Assembly: GCF_026212465.1 (NCBI RefSeq)
Contig: NC_080053.1
Location: 8,656,959-8,720,958 of the forward strand
Origin: Amaranthus tricolor
Lineage: Eukaryota > Streptophyta > Magnoliopsida > Caryophyllales > Amaranthaceae
Length of the DNA stretch: 64,000 nt
Reading direction: 5' to 3'
Position 1 is the stretch's first letter. Each line of letters opens with the position of its first letter. This document shows positions 34,901-47,463 of the stretch, one piece after another. The notes under the pieces were generated by a model. That model was not told where the DNA came from. It ran no database searches and was given only the letters and a program-made list of their open reading frames with translations. The position numbers and the translations under genes are program-made.

Positions 34901-37900
34901 TCATCGATCAATCTCTTTGGCCCGTATGCTTCCTTTGGATGTGTAGTCTATATCCTACAAGCTTTTCCGACTTTTTTAATTACATATTTTTTATGAATAC
35001 AACCAGGGGTGGATAAAGGGTATTGTCCTAGCTGTCCAGTTAATCACTTAAATATCGCAAACTTCCTATATAGAACAAGAAAACAAGGTAGAGGAGTTGG
35101 TTGGGCCTTCACTATGTAACGCAAGCCTCCTGAGATTGAAATCTGTAGCGTGCAAACTGACACATTTTAAGTTAAAATGTTGTTGAATGTAAAATGTTTT
35201 TGGTGTGAAACACATGTTTTCCCACTTTGTGATGAGTTGAATGTAGTAATATTGTAGACAGAAACTTTTGCTTCCCAATGTATGGTGGTGTGTCATGTAG
35301 TCATCAAATGTAGTGATTGTTGTTGTAAATGATAAGCTTTAGAATCTATTAATGGAAGTTTCTTAGCCTGAGAGTGTTCTGTTATTATTCACTCGGTGAC
35401 ATGATAGCCATGAATGTGTGATCTAATATCAGTTATGACAATCCTTGTATATTTGCGTGAATTGGTATGTTGCTTATGCAATTGCAAACACTGTATTGTG
35501 AAATTATGATATGCTTGAAAATTGGCTGTGTTGGGATTTTTGTGACTCGAACCAAGTCCAAGATCATGAAGAAGATGAATCAAGTGTGGGTCAAAAATGC
35601 CAGATCCGCGGAGTGCGGAGATCTACGCGGGGTGCGGAGTATTACGCGAGGCGTGGAGAAGCTTCTGTATTGGGTAGAATGTTGGGCGCGTGCTGTGGAG
35701 ATCTACGCAGGTCACACTTGCAGGGCGCGGACTTCTACGCCTGTGCGTTTCTACGTATTAGCCGGTTTCTTCTTGGTTTTTGACGGTTTTTTTTTTATTT
35801 TCTTAACCTAATTTGTTTGTTTTATGAGGTATACTATATAAAGGCCCCAGAATTAGGGTATGCAATGCAAAACACAAAGTGAGGAAAACTAAGAGAGAAA
35901 AAGCTCGGAGAGCCATTGTTGTGGCTTCTCATGTTATCTTGTAATCTCCCAGATAGTGAAAGTTTATTTTCGGTGCCAGTGGATATAGCTATCACATTGA
36001 TAGTGAACCACGTTAAATTTTTCGGTGTGATTTTCTTTATTGTTTGTTTGAATCTTTATTGCTTCCGTTATTGTTTTCGATCTTTGCTTCCGCTGTCGCA
36101 CAACAGACTGCGTTTGACATATAATGAGTTCTTCATCTTTGGGTTTGCTTTATGAAGACTGTTGCACTAACTAAAAAGTTTGTCGTCTTACCTAGCTAAC
36201 TTTGATCTGATTCCTGAACAGTGAGGTTGCCAAAGGGTTGATGAAATACCAGCCAGATATCATCATTAGTGTGCATCCTCTAATGCAACATGTTCCACTT
36301 CGTATCTTAAGGTCCAAAGGCCTTCTCCAGAAAATTATCTTCACTACTGTGATTACAGATCTGAGCACCTGTCATCCTACATGGTAGGTGTCCTCTGTGC
36401 GTATCATAAAAGTATTGTGTGTAAGACACTATCGAATGACGAACGTGTGACATTTGCTTTTCCTACCTGTTTTTTTATTTTATTTTATTCCTTGTTGATA
36501 TAGGTTTCATAAGCTTGTGACAAGGTGCTACTGTCCGTCGAATGAGGTGGCTCGAAGAGCAACAAAAGCTGGTTTGCAGCCTTCTCAAATTAAGGTTTTT
36601 GGACTTCCTGTGCGGCCTTCCTTTGTTAGGCCTGTTCGACCAAAGGTTTATCTGCTCTACCCTCTTCATTTAATCTGTCCAATGCTTTACTAAGACATAC
36701 TATCTGGTTGACTGGGTCATTAGTGTCCTCATGCATACATATGGTATTTTTAACATTTTGCTAAGACGCCTTGCCAAATTGAGCTGATTTGAAATCGGCA
36801 TTATTTCTTGTGAATTTTTTAGTCCTGACGATGAACACTGTGCTTATTGTTTTCTCAGAAATAAGATTGAAGTTCTTTGGTTTCTTTCCTTTTTTTTGTG
36901 TGTGTATTTACTTGCTTGTTTGTTCAGCAGGAGATTATTATCTTCTAATTTACCTTTGTTTTCCTCAGCCCGAGTTACGGAAGGAGCTGGGAATGGATGA
37001 GCATCTTCCTGCTGTTATGTTGATGGGTGGAGGAGAAGGCATGGGACCCATTGAAGCTACTGCACGGGCTCTTGGAAATGCATTATATGACTCTAACCTT
37101 GATGAGCCGATTGGTCAAATTCTTGTAATTTGTGGTCACAACAAGAAGCTTGCCGCAAAGCTGAGTTCAATTGACTGGAAGATCCCTGTCCAGGTATGCC
37201 AGTCAAATGGTTCCAACACGATTTGGGCCAGTTCAGTACTTCAGCCCTAATACTACATGTTCTGAACTGCTTACAAATATACATTCAAAAGTAAATGATA
37301 GTCTGTTGGAAATTTCAGGTGAAAGGTTTTGTCACAAAAATGGAGGAGTGCATGGGTGCTTGTGATTGTATTATAACAAAGGTAAAAATCTTTTAAGATG
37401 TTTTTCTGGTTTACCTTATCTGTACTCTTATGAGGCTTGCTTTCTGCAGGCTGGCCCTGGAACTATTGCAGAAGCAATGATTCGAGGACTACCCATCATT
37501 CTAAATGATTACATCGCTGGGCAGGTATCTATTTCTTTGTCCGAATATTATTGGCCACTATTTGCTTCATGTGTACTCAAATACAACTGTCACCAAAGCA
37601 GGACTTGATTTATCTTTTGTCTTTGCCTACGATGTATGTCGCTTATTACTTGTAGTCCAATCTGCAGTTCATATCATAGTAATTCCAATCCATCAACTAA
37701 GAGTTAGTGCGATAGAGCCTTGATTCTTACACTCAATTCTTCGTACGAAACTACATCTTATGATGGTCAGAACCTTCGATATGGATAAGGTTGTATATAT
37801 CCGATCCCCCAACCCCACCTGGGGAGGAGCTACTTAGTGGCGTTGCGGTAATGGAATGGACTGTTAGGTATACAAGTGAAGAATCCAGAACTCGTGCCCG

Positions 37901-38678
37901 TAGCTACATTGGGTACTTGGATACACGTGCCCGAGTTGTTCGGAAAGAAATAAAAGTTTGTTTTGAGAATAATACACTATCCTTAAGTTAGCGAGGCAAT
38001 TGTCTTACTAATTTCCTCGCCTTGCATTAGATAGATTCTTGCAATCAGTATATCCATTTAAATTTAATGTTTCTTATTTTCTAAATGTTTTATTTTAGTC
38101 ATTTCTTACTAATTGTTTTCAGAAAGTTTATCAGCTCATTGTTATTGTTGCGCCTCTAATGTTTTAAAAGTGAACATTGCCTGAATTATAATATTCAGGC
38201 TCACATAATAAAACCGATTTTCTTACATTTGTGCATATAATAAAAGTTTTGTGGTGATTTTTTCTTGAAAATAATGTCTATTTAACTTGTGCCTCACTTA
38301 TCTGACAACTCTATTGCCTGTACTTGGATTTCTTTGGCCATTTCGTGATTACTTTTTGCAGAGTTTCCTTGTGAGCTAGACCGAACAAAGAACCTCATAT
38401 CCCTTACTTCCTACTGAATCTGATCGTGTTTATTGGTGCAGGAAGCTGGAAACGTGCCTTTTGTTTTAGAGAATGGTATTGGAAAATACTCGAAGCTGCC
38501 CAAGGAAATCGCCAATATTGTTGCTCAATGGTTTGGCCCTAAATCTCATGAGTTGCAGATCATGTCAGAGAACGCATTGAAGCACGCAAGGCCAGACGCT
38601 GTATTCAAGATCGTTCACGATCTTCATGAACTCATCAAACAACGAAGTCTTGTACGCCAATACGCATGTGCACCTTGA
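31983..38678 (+). CDS. MGD1: Monogalactosyldiacylglycerol synthase 1, chloroplastic (MGD1)
   Basis: The enzyme transfers galactose from UDP-galactose to diacylglycerol at the inner plastid envelope, making MGDG, the main thylakoid lipid. Eight exons: 31983-32474, 33311-33483, 36222-36383, 36504-36645, 36969-37193, 37319-37381, 37450-37524, 38442-38678. They join in phase to 522 aa, the length I recall for spinach MGD1. Residues 1 to about 105 are Ser/Asn-rich transit sequence, and their presence marks a type A (MGD1) rather than type B enzyme. The GT28-type fold shows the N-domain loop [11 protein letters not shown] (140-150), [20 protein letters not shown], the LLMGGGEG-like [11 protein letters not shown], and the C-domain nucleotide loop [15 protein letters not shown] from 420. 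All borders are GT-AG. Intron 2 (33484-36221) holds a solo LTR. Confidence 0.97.
35529..36105 (+). mobile_element. Solo LTR of a Copia element in MGD1 intron 2
   Basis: 577 bp from TGTTGGG to CACAACA, with pentamers GGCTG (35524-35528) and GACTG (36106-36110) as a near-identical target duplication. A TATATAAAGG promoter box at about 35836-35846 and a T-rich 3' part ending GCTTCCGCTGTCGCACAACA are typical of plant Copia LTRs. The sense strand is the same as MGD1, so its poly(A) signal could act on the MGD1 transcript. The open frames over it are spurious. Confidence 0.8.
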
Positions 38679-39741
38679 CATCAAAAAACAGATAAAAAAA
38701 ATACCTGCGCAAGTTGGTAATTCAGTGGACTGCGGAGTAGAACATACTCCTGATTTTTTGAGGTGCTGGGGTTTGATGATTCATTGTTTACCCAAGTGGT
38801 GAATGTAGTGTAGCTTGAAATTTTAGCAATTAATTAATCATTTTTTTTGGGATTGGAGAACTGAGGAGAAGCCATTGATATTCCTCTTTAATAACTACCA
38901 ATACAATTATGTTATGTTTTAGTTGATGTAGGTTGCATTGCATTTGGAGGGTTTGGTGTACATTATTTTGCGTCAAATACAACTTGCAGCCATTTTCAGT
39001 AGCCTTGACTCTTGAGCACAATACCGTCTCTAATATTTTATGGGCTCTAAGTAAATTGAAAGAAAAAGACTTCTCTACAGAAGCTGATTCTGGTTTTTAT
39101 CGTTGTTTGACAAAATAAAAGAGACATAACCTATATATTATGCAAAAGCTCCCGTACATAAAAAGAAGGAAACTAGAACAAATGCAAAATATAGTGAGCA
39201 AGAGTATATGAACATTGAAATCAAGGTGTTCACCTTTTCTTTTAGTTGAGATAAATTTTTCGTAAGTCTTTATTGATTCATAATGTTGACCTCAGTAACT
39301 TGTGAGGCAAAGAAAAATTTCTTACGATTATTAAATTTTTTATCTCTAAAGTTACAATCCATTTGTTACTTTTTAAACAAATAATTACTCGTACTCAAAA
39401 CAGACCTACAGGCTGTCAATATGACAGCCTGATTACTAAATTTGATCGCATCAATTAAATTTAAATGCATCACATAGGCAGTTTAAGTTTATAGCTATAA
39501 ACATGTGTAATCCTCCAATAATTACACATTTCAATAGAATCATGATTAATTGAAAATAGAATTTTGATTGACATAATTTAGAACATTACACAAGCTAAGA
39601 CACACAACTTATGGTCTCAAAGACGTATTACAAAAAGGTAAGTACACATAATTGTACTCACACATTATTTAATAAACTTATTACAATGATAAACTTAGTA
39701 TGTTGATAGCAGTAAAATAGTATGATAATTGATATGTAAAG
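38679..39741. other. Convergent intergenic region between MGD1 and the germin-like gene
   Basis: Holds both 3' UTRs. A perfect hairpin with 10-bp arms (CAGGCTGTCA / TGACAGCCTG, loop ATA) lies at 39410-39432. No other gene is seen. Confidence 0.5.
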
Positions 39742-40392
39742 CTAAGCATTGGTTATACCAAATAACGATTTCAATCTAGCAATCTCTAATGGATTCACAA
39801 GAGTGATTTGTGTAATTAAATCAGTTGGTAAATTTCCAGCCAGTAATGAGTTTGTAATAAGTTGAATCCCCGGGTTTGCGCCGTTATAGCCAGAATATGC
39901 AGTAGCTGAGGTTTTACCAGCATTTACTTGAAAATGAACCAATGTTGGTGGAAACACCATAACATCTCCAACCTCGAGTCTTTTGAAATATGCCGTGTTA
40001 TTTGTGTCGACAAATCCTGCAATAATGGATCCTTTAACGACAATTATAAACTCTGATGTTCGATGTGTGTGAGCGGGTATAACTCCACCCACACCAAGGT
40101 CTATTTTTGATGTAGCGATACCTAAACCATTCAAACCTGGGAAGGTATTTGTAAATGCTAGTGTCGCATTTGCTTTATATATGTTTGTTGTGGTTTTTTG
40201 AACACGAAAACCAGTGAAAATAAAATCATCTATTGTCACGGTTGCTCGATTTTTGCAAGCATACCCGACTGGTGATGTTTGGCGGCTAATGTCTCCAACA
40301 CAAAAATCGAATTCAATGTCGCAATAAGCGAGGGAAATGAATAGAGAAAAAAGAAAGAAAAATACAAGGCTATTCATTTTGTTTTCTTGCAT
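39742..40392 (-). CDS. Germin-like protein (ABP19/20-type cupin)
   Basis: An apoplastic, glycosylated Mn-binding cupin; members act as superoxide dismutase, oxalate oxidase or have no known activity. Single exon, 216 aa from the first ATG, usual for the family. Features: signal peptide about 1-24 (FFFLFSLFISLAYC), conserved Cys pair C31/C46, cupin motif 1 with H108, H110 and E114 (AHTHRTSEF), motif 2 with H153 (VMVFPPTLVHFQVN), and a glycosylation site at N75-A-T. All four metal ligands are kept. The body FCVGD...YACK and the lack of an intron suggest the ABP19/20 subgroup. A TATA box lies only about 22 bp before the first ATG, so translation likely starts at the second ATG (40377), giving 211 aa starting MNSLVFFF. 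Convergent with MGD1. Confidence 0.95.
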   Translation of the reverse strand: MQENKMNSLVFFFLFSLFISLAYCDIEFDFCVGDISRQTSPVGYACKNRATVTIDDFIFTGFRVQKTTTNIYKANATLAFTNTFPGLNGLGIATSKIDLGVGGVIPAHTHRTSEFIIVVKGSIIAGFVDTNNTAYFKRLEVGDVMVFPPTLVHFQVNAGKTSATAYSGYNGANPGIQLITNSLLAGNLPTDLITQITLVNPLEIARLKSLFGITNA

Positions 40393-40413
40393 TTGGTTTC
40401 CTCATTGGCAACC

Positions 40414-40421
40414 TTTATATA
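40414..40421 (-). promoter_or_regulatory. TATA box of germin-like gene
   Basis: TATATAAA on the minus strand. A start site 30-32 bases downstream would be at about 40389-40391, on or just after the first ATG (40390-40392), leaving the second ATG (40375-40377) as the practical start. Confidence 0.65.
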
Positions 40422-40429
40422 AGGGTGAG

Positions 40430-41281
40430 GCTTATTTCACAAATACACTTATGTACCTCTTATTTTGCACTTAGTGTAAAACGGGTGAAATTTAGTGAAA
40501 ATAGAGATTAGGTTGGAGAGTAAACACTTAGTGTGAAATGAATGAAATTTAGTGGAATAAAAAATTAGACTGACGAATAAAATAAAAAAAATGCAGAATA
40601 CGAATGAGTGGTTAAGATGGAGAAAGTATAATTTTATGCATAAGATTAAAAAAGTGAAAGTGAAACAATAAATTAAAAAATTGCAAAAATGAGTGAAATA
40701 AAATAAAATGGAGAAACAACTTGAGTAACTTGCTCAAGGTCAAGTCTATTAATTAGTTTTAATTAGGCTCGAGGGTACTCAAAATTGAAGTCGTATTAAT
40801 TAATATAAACGATCGAATAATAAATGATTTGAAATTGTGGTTGATTCTTAGTTACTACTTCATCTTTTGTGTTAGGTGCTATACACACAAGAATTACAAG
40901 AATTAAGAAAATGATAACTTTATGTTAAAAATACTATTATAATCTCTAAAAAGTTAATATATACAACTTATGTTGTATAAGACCGTTTTATAATGAGACT
41001 GACTTATAAAATTAGTCCATTGCTATAATTAATTATTTTTAAATTATAAGTAACCGATTTAACACACTTAATATACATGATCAGTCCAATTTTCACAATT
41101 AGACCCTTTGAAATAAGAATTTTTGTATATATAAGGTTAAGGAAAAAGTAGGGGTAAATTAGATCTTTACATTGTTATTTTTTTTTTGCCAAAAATAATA
41201 ATTTGCAATTAATTTTAAACGGTTAAATAACAAATGTTTAGCAGATGTAATAAAACGAAGGGAATATTAATTAATAATTAA
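40430..41281. other. Upstream region of germin-like gene
   Basis: AT-rich. Around 40975-41130 there is a degraded MITE-like block with TTGTATAAGACCGTTTTATA, a word also present near 60.96 and 61.22 kb. No gene. Confidence 0.4.
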
Positions 41282-41283
41282 TA

Positions 41284-41544
41284 CTCCCTTCTATACGACC
41301 TAAGTATCGCATTTTTTATTGGGTCATGTGACTCTAAATGTCTTATTTCTATTTTGGGTATGTCTTTACCAATTTACCCTTACGAAACATAATCTTTTTA
41401 GACCTCTACACTTACTAACTCACTTTACCCCTATAAAAATTTAAAAATACTATAGTTATTCTCTTTCATATGTGGTCCAATTTAATTATCTAAAAAATAA
41501 TAAAAAAATAAAATAAAACACTTAGGATGAATAAAAGGGAATAG
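41284..41544. mobile_element. Stowaway-type MITE
   Basis: Left end CTCCCTTCTATACGACCTAA and right end (reverse complement CTATTCCCTTTTATTCATCC, then TAAGT) are inverted and flanked by TA at 41282-41283 and 41545-41546. 261 bp, non-coding. Confidence 0.7.
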
Positions 41545-41546
41545 TA

Positions 41547-42529
41547 TTCGTAATAAAAATATAGTTGACCTTTGCCACATTATTTTATTTTTTGTTTTTC
41601 AACTTGGCTCAAAATAGTTGCTCACATTTCTTTCTAACAAACTTAATATTTCAAACACTTAATAATTTCTTTTATGATGAAAAATTTTACGTATTTATTT
41701 GGGTAGAGGGATTGTCAAGTAATTTTACGTAAAATATTTATGACCCGTATTTATTTAGAGTAGCGTGTTAGAGTGTTTAGCTATTAATTCTAAGTTAATC
41801 TTAATGTATTCAAATTGCTTTACTATATAACAGTCAATAGGTGTCAATTTTGATGCTCGTGAAAATTCGCAAATGCCCAACTTATTTTTACTGAACTGAA
41901 CTCGTTTTATCGGAGCTTATTAAATAATTAGAATGTGACGGTAAAAGTGATGGACAAATTTGAATTGAATGAACTTAATCTAACTTTTTAAAAGTGATCT
42001 TACTTAATATAATTGAATTGATGTGAATTGAACTAAACTTAACGAATCTTTAACTTGTACTGGAGTTGACTGACATGATTTGATCTAACTTGGTAGTATG
42101 GACTCAATGGACAACAGATTATTGTATAATACCTATATTTTTATAAAATGAATGTAAAGCTTGAAGCTTATTCAGTTGAATGACAATTGTTAAACCCTAA
42201 ACTGAATGAATTTGGCAGACAATTACCCAAATTGTTGAATTTTAAAGTTTATTTGTCTTAATTCTTTTTGTTAAATATTTAAACCTAAGCCTTGGTAGTT
42301 TGTTATTTCTTACATTTTGTCCGATTTCTTTAACATCTTCCTACTTGCTTCGTTGCTCATTTCCATTAGTACTGATGTTTTCATTAGTATATGAGATGTA
42401 TATCGTAAGTAATCGATGAAGCTAAGTTGACTAATTAACCTCTTTTGTTTCATTTAAGTATATTACCTCTTTTTACTAACCTTAACTTCAATAATTAAGT
42501 TCTCATATACTAATCACATCAATTCATTA

Positions 42530-42573
<44 letters not shown>

Positions 42574-43270
42574 TTTTATATATATAAAAATTGATTTGGA
42601 GAGAGATATCTTGGTGTTAAATTATGTCCAATGGTATGGTGATTGGTGATATTATTAATTGTAGATAAAGATTACAATTTAATGGATTGTGAAGCTTCTT
42701 TAGTATTACTCACCTGATTACTACTTTTCAATTAATATCTTCACAATTGACAAGATAACGAATGTTGTATTTCATTAATAATATTTATTAGGGATGGCAG
42801 ACGTATAAAATTATTCAGGTTTTGCACTGCATTCGGCCCAATTGAAGTGGATATGAGTATGAATTTATGGGAAAGAACATTCGCCCCAGTTAATTCTTTT
42901 GGTTCCTTTTAAAAGTACTGGTATTCTATTTTTTTTTTGATAAGTCCGTCTAGAATCTATAAATAAAGAAATGATGAATGTCTATATTGTGCCTAGACTG
43001 TTTAATTTGGTGAGCAAAGATTTTCTTACGCTATAAAATGGATGAGCCACGAGTTAGATTGTTAACAGACATTTATTAGCTTGTATATAGAAACCATTAA
43101 GCGAAAGATCTTCAACTGAAACAATCAAAAAAAAATCAACGTTAAACAAGATTTAGGTTAGGGTCATTGAGAAATCTAGGCCGTTCCAATTGCCGGTCAA
43201 GAAATATTTCAACGCTTGTTGTTGCAAGATGTTGCGGTGAGTTCACTGCTTGCGATATCTGATGCAACCG
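41547..43270. other. AT-rich spacer with a poly-T tract
   Basis: No recognised gene. A T homopolymer of about 35 bases lies at about 42532-42565, followed by a TATATA stretch. Nothing else is distinctive. Confidence 0.5.
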
Positions 43271-43310
43271 TCTTTATAAGCGCTTGTATTTAGAATTTTG
43301 TTTAAACTTG

Positions 43311-44724
43311 ATTGTGGGACAGGGTGACATTCTAAAGGCTAGTTTATTGGAGGATGAACTGATCCTGCTCAATCAAGAGTATATTATCACAAATGTGACT
43401 TTAAAAAGCGGGTGGAAGAAAAATTCCAGACAAGGAGAGGGGAATGCCCGTTATCCTTCATCAATCAAACCTTCATCGAGTTCTAATAAGAGAATGTAGG
43501 TTCTGTTTCAGAACCCATATACATCACTATTGCAGCACTGCCCAAGATTGCTGATGCTTATGACAGATTCAATAGATGAAATCTAAGGATAAACAATGAT
43601 GCTTATTAGTTGCTTTACACGGAAACAAGATTCACGCATTATAGCAATTTGATCAATTAGTTTGCATTAAGGTGCCTATGTGTAGCTAATCATTCATATA
43701 CTATATTTCTTATCTGTTAACCACCTTTAACATCCTATATTACTGTATATATTATTGGCATTATGATCTCTATTAAAGAGATTAGGGAAGTAAAAAGCTG
43801 AATTGAAAGGCATAATTTTGTTCGTGATGTCTGCATCAAAAATAACAGGTTTGTTGCATGATCGGTTGTTCTCAGATATTTGAAATTGTATCTGATGTTT
43901 TTCTTAAAAAAAGGTAACTTGGGTTTATCTACTAAAAAGCTCTCATTAACCGTTAGTTGTATCTGTATGGAAAGACTTGGCCTACGTTTTAGAAGGCAAT
44001 GATCTGATTGTTAAGGTTATGGGTTTCACAAAAATTCAATATATAAGTGTAGGTTTCAGTCTGTGAACTACAATGTCCTCTTACATCTTAGAGGCACCAA
44101 TTAGCAAAGAAGTAGAGTCTCTTGACCAATGATATGTTCTGATGTTGTTAAATGTGACTTAACTAGATAAATAGCTGCTTGTCTGACAACCACATATGCA
44201 GGTTTATCGTGCACTCTCTTGTAGTTTTCTAAACAAGAGAACAATTTTTAAAAGATTGGCACATTCAGCTGAACGTGAATTCAAACCATTGTTGCAGTCA
44301 ACACGAAAACTTTATGCCAAGCCATTTGCTCTTCTGTGTTATCAGGCTTAGTCTCTATAGTGCTAATAAAAAAATATTTGGATTGTGCAGGCATCATACA
44401 CCATCCAGGAGTAGCACTATTGAATAAGGGTAGGCATTGATCCGTTTAGTTAGGCAGATTCCTCACGTGTGACAAACCCAAACAAAGGGTATACAAAACC
44501 AAATATGATGTTTTTGACTGTCCAAATTCCAACATGAGAGAGTGCTATTTTGTTGACGAAAAGTAGTTAATCAGAGATGCCTAACTAATAATTTTGATGC
44601 TAGACTGGGGTTAAACTTTTTGGCACGTGTGCCATGGGAAATTTGGATTTGATGGTGTTTATGGATGCAGTTGCTGAGTTGTTTGAAAAGACGGTCGATG
44701 AAATCTATGAACCTGTCAATGATG
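43311..44724 (+). pseudogene. Unrecognised exon-like fragments
   Basis: Three pieces look exon-like on the plus strand. At about 43321-43498 after gggacag is a frame starting GDILKASLLEDELILLNQEY and rich in Ser/Lys at its end. At about 43510-43575 after tttcag is a frame containing ITIAALPKIADAYDRF. At about 44671-44724, bounded by atgcag and gtaagt, is a frame containing AELFEKTVDEIYEPVND. I cannot assign a family, and the pieces do not join into one clear frame. They may be remnants of a decayed gene or a captured fragment. Confidence 0.3.
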
Positions 44725-44729
44725 TAAGT

Positions 44730-45519
44730 TCGTTCATCATGTTAATTGGTCATACTATGCACCCAAATGTCTAGCCTAAACAATGTTTTATTGACGCAAA
44801 AAATTGGAAGGTGTTCCAAAGCTAGAGGAGATGGCTGGGGTTATGAGGTGAACATAATACGTTTTGCAGCTGCAATATCTATATCTATAGATAGAAATGT
44901 ATATAATTTACCGTAAAAAGTAGCCTCGCTTATTAGTTGGACTTTACCAATATATCATTCTCAGTCTAGGTTTTAACAAATTCTTGAATTCATCTCAATG
45001 TAAATTCTATTTAGTATCAAATTTATATAGTTTTTCAATTATGCACAATTAAAGATGTTGACTTGAATTATGTATTAGATGGCATAAAAAAACATATGCA
45101 ACAAGTGTTGCATTACAAAATGATCATACTAAAGTGCTTCCATTACAATGCTTGCAGGTGAAGTACACTAGCATTGATAGCTCTCTGCTTCCTTTTGCGA
45201 TGATTTCCGCGCTGATCACGAAATTCTTCCAAATCTCAGTCGAGGCCCGCTCCGTGCACAACGGATCTGCCACGAAAGCCAAATACCATCGTATAAAATA
45301 GATAAAAGAATTAAACAATAAAACCAAAACCTTTGGCCCTATAGATCTTATCGGTTGTCATACTAAAAATGCCAGCTCAAATAAACACCCTGCACATCTT
45401 TAAGTACATAGCCCAAAGTTTACAGGAGTCCATGATACAAGCAATTGATGTAGAAATACAAGACTCAATAACTCTTATCACTTATAAAATAATAGCTAAT
45501 AATCTACTAGTTTGCTAAT
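44730..45519. other. Spacer without a recognised gene
   Basis: A block of normal GC at about 45150-45300 (minus-strand open frame) has no recognised motif. The rest is AT-rich. Confidence 0.4.
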
Positions 45520-46247
45520 TGTTAGTGTAAGAGCCAAACTATCCATGTTTGGAGATGACTTCAACCACACATTGGGCAATTCACTAACATGCGTTGACGA
45601 AGGATGTGTGGTAAATGCAAAAGATGATGTGAGTATTGAAGGAAAAGCTATATGTGCCATGATATTAGAGCATTGAAGATCATGAACATGAAGGCTAACA
45701 TGTGCCTAGAACGAGGCAAGGCTCAAAGGGGGAGGGGGGTTTATCGATCGAGGCAGTTAGGTGCAAAAATTCAGTGAGCCTCTAAAGTCATCGCTCGACC
45801 AGGTTGAGTAGAATGGCTAGCCCAAGTGAGGTTTAGTGTCCAATTCAGCCGGCTTTCGTTTTTTTTTTTTGTCGTATTTTGCTTAGACTGCAAGGGATTT
45901 TGTTTTAGGGTTTCTTATATGTCTTAGACTATATATATGTGTTTTAAAACGTCATTAGAAGTATGAGGGGGAGGCTAATACACTAGAGAAAGCTAGGGTT
46001 AGAATACCACAAAAGTTTTTTTCGTTATTGTATTAGATTATGGGCGATCTCCATTGTTGAATGGGATCATTATCTTGAGAGCATGTTCTCAAGTGTGTGT
46101 GGTTAGTCATTAGTGCATTGTTGATTATATTAATAAAAGTAATCATCATTTGAGGAGGAGTTATCTTTAGATACCTCATAAACACTTGTTTGTTGTTCTC
46201 TTGTTCTTGTTCTGTTTTTCACTCATCTTCTACTCATTATACTACCA
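45520..46247 (+). repeat. 5' LTR of Copia copy A
   Basis: 728 bp. Contains TATATATATGTG-like promoter sequence near 45930 and ends just before the primer-binding site. It is longer than the 3' LTR by about 57 bp through small indels. Confidence 0.85.
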
Positions 46248-46627
46248 ATTGGTATAAGAGCTTGGTGTATTCCTTGGGGTATGGAGTGAGGGAAACCTTT
46301 GAGGTTGGTAGAAGAGAGATGGTAGTAGTTGAGAAGTCTTTAGATGGTTTGTTGAAGCCATTAGGGTTTGTTGAAAACTTAAGGGAGAGAAAAATAGTGT
46401 GTGGGCAAGAGATGAAGATTTTGTTAATGGAGTTCTCAAGAGATAAGGAGAACTTGTTAACAATGGTGGTAGAGTAAAGGCTAGTGATAGAGCCTTTGTT
46501 GTTGAGAGTTAAGAAACTTGAAGGTGCTACTATAGGGGATGGTAAAATCATTTAGAGAAATACATCAAAGAAGGGGATTAAAGAGAAAAACAGAATCAAG
46601 AGGGCAAGAGTTGGGTATGGGGATAAG

Positions 46628-47017
46628 GTGTGCTATCATTTCCAAAAGAGTGGCCATATTCAATATACTTGCAATAAGTTGAAGAAAGACCTTAGAAGCT
46701 TGAAGCTTTTAAAGGAGATGAAGAAGGCAACAATGGAGGTTATTGATGGTGAGAAGCTCAAAGGGAAGAAGACTGAAGTTCCAATTGAGAAGGTGAGAAA
46801 GGCAAGAATTTTGAAGAAAGGGGTTGTAAAGAAGAGTGAGCTCCCAAACCTTGCGATGAAGGCTTATTGTTATGTTGATGATGGTCATGTGCTATTGGCC
46901 AAGTGTGATGATGATGGTGATTGGGTGTTAGACTCCGTACACCCATATCATATTTTTAGAGACAAGATCTTGTTTACAAGGATGATGGCTTGTGAGCATG
47001 AGACTGACATTACTTAG
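46628..47017 (+). pseudogene. Copia gag/protease remnant
   Basis: 129 codons open without an intact domain. The zinc knuckle reads CYHFQKSGHIQYTC, with Phe in place of the second Cys of CX2CX4HX4C. The end reads DWVLDSVHPYHIF where the family has a DS(G/C) aspartic protease site, so the catalytic triad is lost. The downstream frame 47065-47382 continues with MWNLISL...GVLKLAKGCLVHLKG, typical of the segment before integrase. Confidence 0.75.
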
Positions 47018-47463
47018 TGGTGAGTAAGTTGTGACTAAGGCCATTTGAGAATGCACAATGGCTATTGAGGAAGTTTAGGGCTATAAGATATATTCCTAAG
47101 ACTATGTGGAATCTAATTTCATTAAGGAGATCAGAGAAGATTGGGTACACCATGAAGACTCAAGGTGATGGAGTCTTAAAGCTGGCAAAAGGGTGCCTAG
47201 TGCACTTGAAGGGTGTAATGGACAACTATGGCCATGTGTTGCTAAAGAGTAAAGACTTACATCATGCTGAGAGTGATGTAAGACTCAAGTCACCAAGAAA
47301 AATGACATTTGTGGATGGTGACTACCATGATGGGTGGTGCACAAAGAAGGTTAAAAATGGGTTTGGTCTTGAGGGGAGCTAAATCATATGTTGATGTTGT
47401 GATTGGGACATCAAGGAAGGTGCCATTTGTTAATGGAGGTACATTTGGCCTTGAGGGGGAGAT

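Noticed and set aside
35467..35811. Plus-strand frames over the MGD1 intron
   Set aside because: They lie in the solo LTR (35529-36105), whose GC-rich 5' part opens several frames by chance.
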